Positions 23,457 to 34,904 of a stretch of 64,000 nucleotides of DNA are shown here, in pieces. Source of the DNA: Epiperipatus broadwayi (taxonomy: Eukaryota > Onychophora > Udeonychophora > Euonychophora > Peripatidae); contig JAQFVV010013062.1 in assembly GCA_028023455.1 (NCBI GenBank), positions 64,001 through 128,000 of the forward strand. Direction: 5' to 3'. Each line of letters opens with the position of its first letter. Within the stretch, counting starts at the first letter, position 1. The position numbers and the translations under genes are program-made. A model generated the notes under the pieces. That model did not search any database. It was not told the DNA's origin and was given only the letters and a program-made list of their open reading frames with translations.

Positions 23457-23941
23457 GATAGTCTACTGTAATATTTAACACAGCATTATGCTGTTGCACA
23501 TGCGCTTTGAAGATTTTAACTATAAATGAATGAATACTAACACTCAACCACATGATAAAGTCTTTGGAAAAGATAGAATGGCCATCTATCTTTTTGAACC
23601 CAAACGCTTTTGTATGGGTGAATCTTAAGTGTTTGAAAGTGAAAGCATGAATATATTAAATAATCACTTTAAATTACTATTACATGCTTGAATGAAAGAC
23701 GCTAATGAAATTTATTAGAATTTACGATACGTCATTCTTCTTATTTGAAAAGATAGAATGGTCATCTATCTTTTCGAACCCAAACACTTTTGTATGGGCG
23801 AATCTTAAGTGTTTGAAAGTGAAAGCGTGAATATATTAAATAATCACTTTAAATTACTATTACATGCTTGAATGAAAGACGCTAATGAAATTTACTAGAA
23901 TTTACGATACGTCATACTTCTTATTAGATAGTCTACTGTAA
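23457..23941. mobile_element. F4 element: head plus two 180-bp tandem units, 15-bp direct repeats
   Basis: GATAGTCTACTGTAA occurs at 23457-23471 and again at 23927-23941, flanking 455 bases, which fits a 15-bp target-site duplication. Inside are a 95-base head (to 23566) and two units of exactly 180 bases (23567-23746 and 23747-23926), about 95% identical by eye. Each unit starts with a hairpin (AAAAGATAG / CTATCTTTT) followed by a second stem. In unit 1 AACGCTT and in unit 2 AACACTT both pair with AAGTGTT, so a base change kept pairing. No open frame and no CTGANGA core were found. The head recurs as a palindrome at 46033-46234. The small size, tandem units and target duplication suggest a non-autonomous retroelement; the class is unknown. 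Confidence 0.6.
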
Positions 23942-24504
23942 ATTTATAGCAGAAATTGCTACGATAATCTAAATAAAGAATATAGAAAGAAACAGAAAGT
24001 ACTTTTTATCTGTAAATAGATTACTCCATTACAATCCAGTTTCCATCCAGAGATCTGCAAATAACTTGTTTGCTTATTTCTCATTTATGATAAAATCATA
24101 ATCAAAATGGAAACAGTTATCATGAAATATGCATGCTTAAAATATGTAGTTTCAACAAACTGCAATGTTTCAGTCTTGATTATTTAGACATAGATATGGA
24201 AGATCTAAAGATTTTGCATATAATATTATTCTACAGAATTGTTACCCTATGCATTTGCATTACTTCTTACCTTGTATGACTTATTAACTGTGGACTTGAC
24301 TGAAAGTCTTTGGATTTTTTGATGTCACATGCCTCTTAAGCAATGGTCTATTCACACTCTTTATTCTTTGGATTATTTTGTAAAGAATATTCAGACTAAT
24401 GATTTCAAGTACTTAGTGTCTTGTTTGTGATAATGATAAAGACTTATTTATATATACATTTAATTTATTATTATTTAATTATCAAATATTTTTTCTATTC
24501 TTAT
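23942..24504. other. AT-rich stretch, nothing recognised
   Basis: No gene, RNA or shared repeat recognised. Confidence 0.45.
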
Positions 24505-25412
24505 GCTAATTATAATTGATTTATTTCAATATTTTGAATATTGGCTAAGAAGATATTTTATTCATTATATATATATGTAGACAATGGCTGGGTGCACTCT
24601 CAGCCTGTGAAAACCAGTTTTATAGCACTCATGAGCTGGAAGATGCATTGTTTAATTTATATAGAATGCTAATTTATGTAAATTAATAATTTACATATTC
24701 TGTTTTTTATATAGTTGAACACTGTTTTCTTTTTAATTGATTGTGAGGGAATTGTTAGAAATAAACCAAGCCTCTTTTACCTTTCACTTTCTATCATTAT
24801 GTTTAGCACAGATGATCTTAACATTTACCGGGTTGAAATGTGGACAGACTGTTCATGCTCCAAGAAGGATAAAATATCCCAGATTCAAACCCCAGATTGT
24901 TTATAAAATTGAATGAAGTAATGATTTTTGTAAATCTGTATGTTATGGGGAGTCTTATTCAAATATTGCCACCAGAATATCACAACCCAAGTACTTATAC
25001 AAAAGTGAAAAAAAAATGATTCTGAATATAAATCTATCTTCTTAGAGCATGAACAATAGTCTGGCCAACTTTTTGACCCAGTAAATGTTAAGATTGTCTT
25101 TACTGGACATGATGACAGAAAGTGAAAGTTACAAGTGGTATGGTTTATTTCTAACAACTTCTAAGCAATCAATTGAAAATAATGTTCAACTATCTACAAA
25201 ATTGGATATGTAAATTCTCAATTTACATAAATTAGCATTCCATGTAAATTATAAAATATATCCTGCAGCTCATGAATGCTTTGAATCTGGCTTCACTGGA
25301 TGAGAGTTCACCCAGTCTTCACTCAGCCATTGTTTTACATATATATATTGAATAAAACATCTTTTTAGCCAATGCTCAAAATGTTGAAATAAATCAATTA
25401 TTATTTTAATCA
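24505..25412. repeat. Foldback element, about 0.9 kb
   Basis: Left text such as TTGATTTATTTCAATATTTT, ACAATGGCTG, ATGAGCTG, GATCTTAACATTTAC and GAGCATGAACA-type blocks returns in reverse complement on the right, down to 25412. The centre is near 24905-25020. The two frames at 24715-24906 and 24885-25157 are mirror images of the same arm text and are not genes. No CTGANGA/GAAA block was found. A tRNA-like ATTCAAACCCC box (minus-strand GGTTTGAATC) is present near 24890. Confidence 0.7.
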
Positions 25413-25781
25413 CACACATGTGATTAAATTAAATGAGTATATAAATAATTTTATATTATCAAAATATTATCTCACTGATATATGTATGTGTGTGATATAA
25501 AGCAATAATGCTCTTTATTTAGAAATGAAACACATCAAAACAGTTCTTTAATTTACTGATATATAGTGTAAACAAGTAAAAATCTTTAGTTTCAGAAAAC
25601 ATTCTCTTCCGGCATTCAACCTGGATTTCTTATCTTTTTTTCAGATATTATCAAATAATAAAATCTATAACAATATTAATTTCATTTCTAACTCCATGGA
25701 CATCACATTAGTGCATAATGTATTTATGTTAAATATTTATGATGTATATATTGTCAGAATTTAATTTTATCTGAAACTCTT
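25413..25781. other. AT-rich stretch, nothing recognised
   Basis: No feature supported. Confidence 0.4.
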
Positions 25782-26215
25782 GTGAGTCACATGATCACCA
25801 TTTCCTACATTAACACAAGCTATTAATACAGTAACAAGCTCTTCATGCAGAAATGCTACCCAGTGCAAGCCATAGTAATCAATGAAACCAAAGATACCAA
25901 AATATAGATACTGAACTGGGTTCAGATCTATGTGACTATACAAGTGATTGAGCTTGGATTGAAAACATTGTTGTGTTTTCATTTTGGACTTGTAGTTTTA
26001 TAGTTAACTAAATTAGTAAAAGGTAGTTGCTGGTGGATTGCATTAGATTCTAAGATCTGGGTGCATTGCTTTCAGACCCAAGACTCTTCACCAATAAAAA
26101 CACAAGCTAGAAACTAGTCTGGAGACATTGGATGAGTAGACATTAGATAGGGATTTTATGCACAGACCTTCTTGCTTCCATTGATTACTAAGTCTTGTAT
26201 ATGGAGAGTTTACTA
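25782..26215 (+). repeat. F1 repeat
   Basis: Starts with TCACATGATCACCATTTCC and shares F1 text throughout (ACTGGGTTCAGATC, GATTGCATTAGATTC, TTGGATGAGTAG, AGGGATTTTATGCAC). The two ends are partly reverse complements (AGTAATCAATG and CATTGATTACT). The short minus-strand frame 25767-25982 lies in it and is not a gene. Confidence 0.65.
26077..26131 (+). ncRNA. Decayed hammerhead-like motif (F1)
   Basis: Stem I TCTTCA pairs with TGGAGA, CCAAG faces CATTGG, GAAA is intact, stem III is ACTAGT and the cleavage triplet GTC is intact. The core region reads CCAATAA and one base is missing in stem II, so this copy is predicted dead. It shows the conserved parts of the F1 fold. Confidence 0.35.
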
Positions 26216-27159
26216 TGTATAAATTTACTTTTATGAGTACAGCTATTTCACATTGGTAGCATTTTTTCTTTCTGTTTAATAAATTTATGTATTTTAGAAA
26301 TATTTTAAAACAAAAAATAAAATAAAAATTATTGCACTAAATATTTTTTTTGCCTGCATAAAACAGTCACATCAAGTTAATGATAACTTTATGTTGAGAT
26401 TTATAATGTTTTTTTAATAGTTTAATGTAAGTAGTCTATACAATAAATCAGATTGGTTTCACAATAATAATAAAAATTATATAGAGAATTACATATTATT
26501 AGCATGTCTGGTCAACTTATATAATGAGAGAAACCAAAGTGGAATAAGAAAAGTGTCAATTCCGGATTGTCAAAAGAAACATTAGCAAATATAGATTGGC
26601 TGATGGCATCATAATTCTGCTTTTAGAAAAATTAAAGTGGAGTAAAAAATGTGTGATAGCAAACTATGAAGAAGATATTGATTTAATAATATGGCCAGCA
26701 GCTGAACTATAATGTATTTTAGTGTTTTCAATAATTCATCATTAATAAAGATTTTAACAATCAAAAGATTCATTGCAGGTTAGTATTGAATAAAGTTGTA
26801 TTGAAAAATCTGGAAATGATTTTAGATATAATGACTTATCTTTAGAAATAAAGTTCGGTGGATGTAAACATTAGATCTGTGGAAAAGAAATAAAAGTATT
26901 GTTACTTTTGAATTATAATGCTGATGAGGATATTTTAAACTTCCATAATCAATAAAACAAACAAGTGGGAGATCATACACAACTATGATTTGAATAATAA
27001 ATCATTGGGTTGAAATTTTATATATGATGATTTATTAGACAAGTGTATAATGTTTGGAAAGATTGGTAATGTTAGAAGAGGAAGGCCATCAATAAAGTTG
27101 ATGAAATTCATTATCACAGTAGTGAACTAACTTTTGAGCATAGTAAAAAAGTAAACAGA
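26216..27159. other. AT-rich gene-free stretch
   Basis: No open frame or shared repeat recognised. Confidence 0.4.
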
Positions 27160-27290
27160 TAAAAAAAAAAGGCATATACCTTTATTGATCGGGATTTCAT
27201 AAGAAGTTTGCAGACCAGATCTGTAAGCAGCAGACTCAATCCTGGGACCTTCTGATGCTCTACCAACTATGCCAAATCACATAGGGCATT
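27160..27290 (-). mobile_element. tRNA-derived SINE or tRNA pseudogene
   Basis: On the minus strand, GTGATTTGGCATAGTTGG followed by TAGAGCATCAGA resembles a tRNA 5' half with an A box, and CCAGGATTGAGTC resembles a B box, but the anticodon arm is mostly missing. A body of about 60 bases follows and then a T-run (27163-27172 as A on plus), which could end Pol III transcription. No second copy was found in this window. Confidence 0.4.
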
Positions 27291-27839
27291 AAACTGATGA
27301 TACTATGATTATGGAAACTTGATATTAATATGATTATCTTCATATTGTAAATATAACAGACGTCTTTGTTCATCCACTATCATTACCCATTGTATCATCA
27401 TATTATGTGTGTAATACCTAACAAATTTATTTTCGTAAGAAAGTACTTAGGCCCCAGTATGTGCCCATATATATAAATGTTTGGGTATATCTATGTGTTG
27501 CACAAACATGAAAGTTTGATATAAAGTGTTAGATATTTATAAAGAAAATACATTTACTAATCATTGTAAAAATTATTTAAAAATAAATTCGCGAGAAAAA
27601 AAAATAATATTTACACATACTGCTAATTAAAACCTAATTACTGATAAATCTTTGACCATCCCCATCTTATTAAATGACATAAAGCCTAGTTTACAAATTA
27701 GCTTGTTAGCTAGGACATACTATCTGAAGAAATTAATCAGGGCACAATATGGGAATGTGAACTGATCGGTAGGGATTCACAGTTGTCTGGATAGCTTTTC
27801 TTATCAAAGCTAAAAGTGAGATATCATTTTCAACCATAT

Positions 27840-28019
27840 CTAGCAGTTGTGAGCATGAACTGGACCATAGCCGCAGCAGCTAGTCCACCAAGTGGATAAG
27901 TGATCCTTTGGGAACTCCCGCTAGGGACTACCTGTCCCGACATTTGTCACTGTCAGTACATTTGTAGGGGTTCTTGTGGGAGTTAAAATAAGTACGATAA
28001 TACTATACCAAAAAAAAAA
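27840..28019 (+). mobile_element. GC-richer poly(A)-ended insertion, SINE-like
   Basis: A block markedly less AT-rich than its surroundings (CCGCAGCAGCTAGTCCACC, GGAACTCCCGCTAGGG, GGTTCTTGTGGGAG) that ends in AAGTACGATAATACTATACC and a run of 12 A. A short GC-richer block with a poly(A) end suggests a retrotransposed SINE or LINE tail. No A/B boxes were found, and the 5' limit is uncertain. Confidence 0.35.
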
Positions 28020-31000
28020 AAGCCTTAGAAAATATTTTAAATCTTTAAATTAGTGATCTTATTATTATTATTATTATTTTTTAAATACATACTTTAATAA
28101 ATAGTTAATATTTGGTTCGTGATTTTGTACATGATTGTTTATTGTAGGATTTTTATTATTATAGAATATATAAAAATAATAATACAGCATTGCACCTATT
28201 TTTTATTTACTAAGCGTATTATTCTTTAATTTAATTATATTTTATATATAAAAAAAATTTTTTTAATTATTTCATTTATCCATTAACCAGTCATTTTAAC
28301 GCTATTTATTTTTAAATAGTTTAAGCACACATATGTGGATAGTAAATATTATATATATGTGCAGACAAGAGAAAGAGGGGGTCGACATATGCTATGACAC
28401 TAAGCTGATTTAATAAAGTCTTTTAACTATTGCTCGAACTGTCTTTTAATTTTGACCACCAGAGTTAAGGTCAGCAGATTTCAAAGTCACCACTCCTGAG
28501 GCGAACATTCATCATTCTTTAATCAAACTGTCATTCATTTAAAAGTGGGATGATTACTTATCATGATTTTATCCTTCCAGGAAAGATTGTACGGAGGTAG
28601 ATTTTGAGTGATAAACAGGTCTGATATTTAATGCCTGTGTGTGTGAGAATAATCACTCACCGAATATTGTGATCATAAAAACAACAACAACAACAACAAA
28701 AAAAGCCTACTTGTGTCCGTAAATCAAAATTTTATTGTATTTAAATACCGAAAGTATATAAGTAATGGTTGGTAATCGCCTAAGTCGATGTTTTAAAAAA
28801 TTAATTTTTATTTGATATATTTCTAGAACTCGGTGTTTTTCAGTGATAATTATAGTAGACTTCACAATATGTTTTCCCTTTTAAAAATAACATATACTAT
28901 ATGCATATCTCCTGCAAAATTAAGTGCAATGGTAGAGAAGTATACATGAAAGCTAAAGGTTTCTGGATTGAAACCATTCTGAATACTAACTTACAGTGCT
29001 CAGATATCATATGATCCACATGATATTCTAAACAATAAGAAAAATATATAATAATTTTCCTTTAGTATTAATGTTTGTATGTGAAAAAGCTCTTTGATTT
29101 GTGATAGTGCCTCTGCCTTCTATAACTATGACCTGACATTGAATTAGATCTGGGAAAATTTAAAGTTTTTGATCAAGTTTAATTTTTTTTTTTCAATATT
29201 CACTCATAGTTAATCCAAATAACTATTCAATATTTATTAGTAAATGGAATTTTTTTTTTTTTTTTGACTAGAAAACAAACAAAAAAATATTCATTGGCAA
29301 ATTTAGGAACCAGTGATGTAATGGAGGCTTTTATTCTGCAGTGAATTATTTAAAAAGCTTTTTACCTATCTTCCTTACATACAGGCAATTATTGTAATAT
29401 TTGAAGTTTTAAGATTTTTTAATAATGGATTGAATTTAATATTTCATCTTCTCTTCTTCAACAAAAAATTGATTGATGCACATACCATTTATGAAATTGT
29501 TTTAAAAGATAAAAATTAATAATTCAATTTATGATCAATACTATATATATTTCCAAGAAATTTTCAATCTATTTATTTCATTACCACATCTAAAGTATTA
29601 AAATTGGAAAAATAGTTAGAATGAAGGCCACTACCTTTTTGGAAAGTGCTATAAAGACGGAATAGCTGTTTTATTGGTAGAGTAACAAGATAATGAATAA
29701 ATGTTAATAACCAGTCTGAGTAAAGTGATAGCCATTGAAGATGGAACTATTGTATTTCTTCATAATAACAATTGGTAGGATTCTTCATGCTGGATTATTT
29801 ATCTCATTATTATTAGTTTTCCAAAAGTTGTAAAATTTTGAAAACCATAACAATGAACATCATATCTAGTAATGACAAAAAACAAAACAAAAGGATCATT
29901 ATAATGTATCTCCACATTATTAGTAAATTTTTCAGATGTGACTAACTAGATCTAGAAAGACTTGATAAAGTAAATAAAAGGTTCAGTATCCATGGCATTA
30001 GAGTAAAGGTCATATCATGCTCAATTCATAATTTTGATTTATGGGCCATAGATAAAACCACTTACCTGGTAAAATTTAAATTAACCTTGGACACTCACTT
30101 TTCATTGTAGATAGTAGCTAGATATATTTGTATTAACTAATAATAAAATGACTTTCTGACTCTGACTGTCTAGATTTGCTTAAAATTTTTCAGCTATTTG
30201 GAAGAAAAAAAAGCTTTTATCTGGATTTGAATCATATGATGGAGCATAAGAGGAAGGTACTATATCATTTATTATCATTATAACAATAATAATAATAATT
30301 TTTACTTTTATTTTTCTAGTAGATAGAGAGAGAGAAAAAAAATAGATCTATGTTTCAACATCAGTGTAAAATGGATCAATAGTCTTGCAATTGATAGGCT
30401 CATCTTTAGAATTTTTGAGTCATAATTATTTCCCTAAGAAATGAGTTTTAATAAATGATGAGGTTCAGAACTATAAAAAAAAAAAAAAAAGAAAGAGCAT
30501 TCTTAATTAGTCATTTTTCAAGAAAGCATAACATTTGATCAGAAATACACCTCTTTTTTCATAAGATGCGGTGGTCAGTTCTATAGATTTGAGCTAAACT
30601 ATTGAAGTGACATTAGGCAAGAAAATAACTTATTGAATAAAATTTCCTGAAATGCCTTACATTTCTACAGTGAGTGAATGGATTATGTTAATTATTATTA
30701 GTGGTCATTTTTTATTGGATGTCAGATATCACAGCTTTGTTTCTTATGTGGATATTTGGATGTAGTTGTTTGCTGGTTGGAAAATATATCCAAAAGAAAA
30801 CATCAATGTATATGTCTTAATGAATTTTTTTAACAATTACATTATTAATATTTTTTAGATGTATTTAAGTCAGAATAAAGTTTAGTAAAAAACAGGTTGA
30901 GAATTCTTATCAAATAATTCTTTCCTGCAAACAAAATGATAGTTTGAAAGAACATTGTGTCACAGAACTTGCTATTCTTATACAGAATAGACAATGACTG

Positions 31001-31865
31001 TAACATGGGCTTCAGAAATTAATTTAATTTTATTATTCATATGTGAATATTTCAAATGTTATTGGAATTTTATTGTAAGATTGTGTGACATTTCATTTGT
31101 TGAATAATCATTTTTTAAATTCAAATTAAATATTAAAAATAGCTTAAAATTTTAATCATTATTAGTCATTTCTTAGTTAGCAATTTGAAATATTTAATTA
31201 ACTCAGGACATTTTATTTTGTAACCTATGTAATTATAAGTGAAAATTGACTTAATTTTCAAAATTCACACTGATTTATAACATTGAATGTTTTTGATGCT
31301 TAAAGTGTAACCAAAATAGTGAATTAGGTACCATATATATGTATGATGTTTTTTTTATAAATTGAGATGTGAACATAGGTTTAAATTCTTTTATGTATAT
31401 GAATTTTTATTATCTGGATAGTGGCTCAATTGGAGTTTAAACTCATCCCTGCTGCCAAAATGATAATAGATAAGATCCAACTGAATAATGAGAAGTATCT
31501 AGAGATATGTATAGTTGTAAATATTTATGTGATTTCTTTGCACTGAATTGAAATAAAAATCAATCATATTATCATAACAGTTCATATATTTCTTCTTCTT
31601 ATATATAAATGAGTACAGTTTCTTTATCAAAAAGCACTGTTTTATGAGTACACTCTTTCTCTATTTTTCTCATTACTATTCTTATCTGTATTGTACTAGA
31701 GCATTGTAGTTATACTTTATTACAGTTATTTGAAATATTTTGGCATATGTCTGACAAATATTGTACCATATTCTATATATTTGACAATTATATAAAATGA
31801 TTGAATTACTTGCAAATCAATTTACAATTGTCTATTATACCTTACCTAGAATATATATGTAATAT
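28020..31865. other. AT-rich gene-free stretch
   Basis: No gene supported. 28370-28690 is somewhat less AT-rich and lacks an open frame. Several splice-like sites (for example the minus-strand CCAG|GTAAGT near 30065) have no open reading frame on the exon side. Confidence 0.4.
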
Positions 31866-31949
31866 AAGGGGATTTGAACACAGCTTCATCCATCCATTTT
31901 ATCTCATACAACGGATGCACATAATGACACACATATGAAAAAGATAAAT

Positions 31950-32003
31950 AATCTCTAATATATATATATTTCATGCTGAACCAACACTCAATTGGTAAAG
32001 ATC
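31950..32003 (-). ncRNA. Broken hammerhead motif (F3, tandem unit 1)
   Basis: Minus strand: CCAA of stem I, then a deletion that removes most of the CTGATGA core, stem II GTGTTG / GTT / CAGCAT, GAAA intact, then TATATATATTAG. It aligns base by base with the intact copy in unit 2 except for the deletion. Inactive. Confidence 0.35.
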
Positions 32004-32392
32004 ATCTTCTGCACACATATATATAATCAGTGCTCAATTTTAAATAAAGATAGCAAATCTTCACACTTTAATGGACATACTTCAGTCTACTCCATCCTCC
32101 AACTCTTCAGCTATCCATACCATTGAAAATCTAATGATGTAACACCCAAATCCCTTTTAATGCCATATTATTGGCATGCTTATTCTAATCCTCATATATA
32201 GAACCTTGTTCTTTCAAATACACAGAAGAGGGATGAGCAGGAAACAGAACGAATTTGTAATATTTCAAATACAAGTATATTTTATATACTTGGAGTCTAG
32301 ATAGGGGAATTGAACACAGACTTTCAAGCTCCATTCAGCCTTTGACTTTATTTCATACAACATATGATGACATACATATGAAAAAGATAAGT

Positions 32393-32448
32393 GATCTCCA
32401 ATATATGTATTTCATGTTGAACCAACAACTCATCAGTTGGTCTAGATC
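32393..32448 (-). ncRNA. Hammerhead ribozyme motif, canonical core (F3, tandem unit 2)
   Basis: Minus strand: outer stem I GATC / GATC, internal loop TAGA / A, inner stem I CCAA / TTGG, exact core CTGATGA, stem II arms GTTGTTG and CAACAT with loop GTT (one extra T), GAAA intact, then TACATATA before the 3' arm of stem I. Compared with 49175-49229, a C-G pair of stem II is replaced by T-A and pairing is kept. Stem III is likely a decayed palindrome (TACGTA to TACATA). Confidence 0.6.
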
Positions 32449-32470
32449 ATCATATATATATATTCCTTCT

Positions 32471-33286
32471 ATAGAAATGCAATCCTTCAAGCACTTAACC
32501 AATCTTTTGAACATATATTTTTATCATCATTAGCAACTTGAAAAACAATTGATAATGTTAATTATTATAGAAGTATATGTCCAGCAGAGATGGTTATTAT
32601 GATTATTTTTTATCAAATTGCTACTTGAAAGATCATAGAAAATTAATGTTAGACGAATTCTACATATTTATATGGTGTTTATTTATTATGTTTTGCTATG
32701 AGATTGGTTTTTTAAAAAAAAAAAAGACGTGTGAGTAAAATAACAAACTCTTGTTAGTTGTTTATTTACCCTGCTGATCGTTATTTTTGATTTCTAAATA
32801 TTGGTTGAAGATTCTAGTTTAAGGTCATATCTCATCAGTTGTAAAAATAGCTCTCCACCACCACCATAACTATCCTGTGCAGGTTTTGTGCATTTGGTAG
32901 AGTATCCTAGGAACTTCTTATGAATTATCAAGCAATAAAGCCATATGCCTGTTTTGTTTTTTTGTTTGTTTGTAATAACTACAGATTTTAATATTCACAG
33001 ATAAAATAAAAGCCATTCAGGAGACAGATATTTGAAAGATTGTAATAAGATTTTTAAGCTGTAGTTATTATGCTAAGGAATAAATTAAAAATAATTTAAA
33101 AAAAATTTTAATGCTTGCTAGTACTTCTTGTATACACATTCAGAAAGTAAATTATTTGTCCTTTACTTATATATTACTTTCGATTACTTTCTTTGGGTCA
33201 TTCTATTTCTAATTCTTTATTTGTATGCAATACATATAATTATTTGTCTTTTTATGTTCTCTATTAACAAAAACGAGTGTTGTCAA
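32471..33286. other. AT-rich stretch, nothing recognised
   Basis: No gene or shared repeat recognised. Confidence 0.4.
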
Positions 33287-33386
33287 GCGTTGGTGGCCGA
33301 GTGGTCAGCACAGCTGCTTTACAAGCAGTTGTCCCGGGTTCGCGGGTTCCTTCCCGACCGATGCTTTGACACATGAAAAAAAAAAA
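33287..33386 (+). mobile_element. tRNA-derived SINE (S1), with poly(A)
   Basis: Acceptor arms GCGTTGG and CCGATGC pair over seven bases. An A box (TGGCCGAGTGG) is present. The anticodon arm GCTGC / TTTACAA / GCAGT has a TAC anticodon in a seven-base loop. A B-box-like GCGGGTTCC is preceded by a duplicated CCCGGGTTC, which spoils a normal T arm. TTTGACACATG and a run of 11 A follow. A second copy at 53839-53941 has the same extra segment and tail, so this is a SINE and not a working tRNA gene. The open frames over it are artefacts. Confidence 0.8.
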
Positions 33387-34904
33387 GTGAGTGGAGTTAA
33401 AGTATTTTGACATACTGACACAAAGTTCTGATTTTGTAATCTACTGGCCATATAAATATTTTTATAGCTTTTGATGATGATCTGAAATAATAAATTACTT
33501 TCAGCAACTATCAACATATGCTAATATGTAAATCATTTTGCAATTATAAAATGTGTATTAATTAAACTCTCAGGCCATTATAAAATTATTTATTTTTTTC
33601 TGTTCTGCTTTCACCATTTTTTTTAAAACTCATAGCATTTATAATGAAATAGTTATACAAAACTATTTTATTACTATATCTTTATTTTCTTTCTGACCAA
33701 CAATAAATACTCCACAGTTAGATCAGGGTCACTTTTAAAAACTTTTCAAGATGATAGTGAGAAACTTGCCCTTAAGCATCGGCCCTCCTTCTGTTCAAGA
33801 AGTCATGTGATAGGTCATAGGCCATTATTGCTGACTGTAATTTGAATGTTCTAAAGTTTACTCTCTTTCGCATGTTTTCAAGATTAATTTTATTTGCAGA
33901 TGTAAAAATGTTAATTGTTTTTAGGTTTCTTTTTAAATTCAATATTATATAAAATATTTAATCGTATATAATTATACATTTTAAATACTTCAGCACCTGA
34001 AATCCTTGCTGGCTTATTATTATTAATAGCTAAATTAATAGAAAAATGGACTCCTAAAATTTTATAAACTTGCAACTTTTTCTATTGCAATTTTTAAATA
34101 TTTATGATTGAATTTTTACAGAGTGTAAACAAATGAAAGTTGTGAATTCTATATTGTGTATATATATTTTTTCCCAGTTAAAGTGTGTGACCATTAGAAT
34201 GGTAGGGCGTTCACTGCTTGTCTCATATCTATTTACTGAAAACGTTTATCATTGCATATTTAGAAGAGTAAACATACATACATATATAAACTATATTCTA
34301 ACTATAAATACATATATATAGACTTTAAAATGCGTTACTCATATTATCTTATTACTTTTACAACCAGGTTTGCTTTTAGTAAATTACTATTTGCACATAT
34401 GCCACAATTACTTATGATGTTTATAGTTACGGTATAAAACAATAAATCCATACTTCGCTCAGATTATAATTTTACAGTACTCGTATTCCACATCACTCTA
34501 ACAAAAAAACTAATCATAATAAAATCACTATCATATTATTAAAATGTATTTTTTTGTATTTTATTGAATTATTTAAACAAATTGTTAATTATCATATAAG
34601 ATCTGTTAATGCTAGTAAACCAAAAGTGGGGAAATAGCAATTAGTTATATTACAATTTTTAAATATTAAATGTTAATATCTTTTGAAATTACTTTTTTTT
34701 TTCATGTAATGAAATTTTTTATTGTTTAAATTTGTTATGTAATCTTTTTATTAAATTTGAAAAAAGACAAATTTTTAAAAGTAAAAAAAGGGAATATATG
34801 TGTAATTTACAAAGATTAAAAATTAAAAAATAATTTAAATTAAAAAAAATAACATATGTAATTTTATATATTTATAAAAACATTACTTTCGTACTATTAC
34901 AATT
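33387..34904. other. AT-rich gene-free stretch
   Basis: No gene supported. A GC-richer patch at 33720-33840 gives short open text but no boundaries. Confidence 0.4.

Larger units (their letters stand above)
31866..32470 (-). repeat. F3 repeat, head-to-tail tandem (one full, one partial unit)
   Basis: The GGGG-ATTTGAACACAG text at 31868 recurs at 32304, giving a unit of about 436 bp. The second unit stops soon after its hammerhead block, near 32470. The unit is shared with 38516-38950 and 49070-49410. Read on the minus strand each unit has the hammerhead block, then about 100 bases later an A-box-like and a B-box-like sequence (GTGTTCAAATCCCC), so a Pol III promoter is possible. Nothing is encoded. 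Confidence 0.75.

Noticed and set aside
23567-23926. Hammerhead in the F4 180-bp unit, as expected for small retrozymes
   Set aside because: Neither strand contains CTGANGA with a paired stem and GAAA; CTAATGAAA is not a valid core.
24505-25412. Hammerhead in the 0.9-kb foldback
   Set aside because: CTCATGA and CTGAGAG occur but without a GAAA strand or stem pairing.
27293-27330. CTGATGA followed at the right distance by GAAA
   Set aside because: The bases between cannot form stem II and no stem I arms pair.
29990-30125. Minus-strand exon ending in ACCAG|GTAAGTGG
   Set aside because: All three frames of the upstream segment contain stops.
33287-33364. Functional tRNA-Val gene
   Set aside because: The T arm is disrupted by a duplicated segment, a poly(A) tail follows, and the second copy shares both features.
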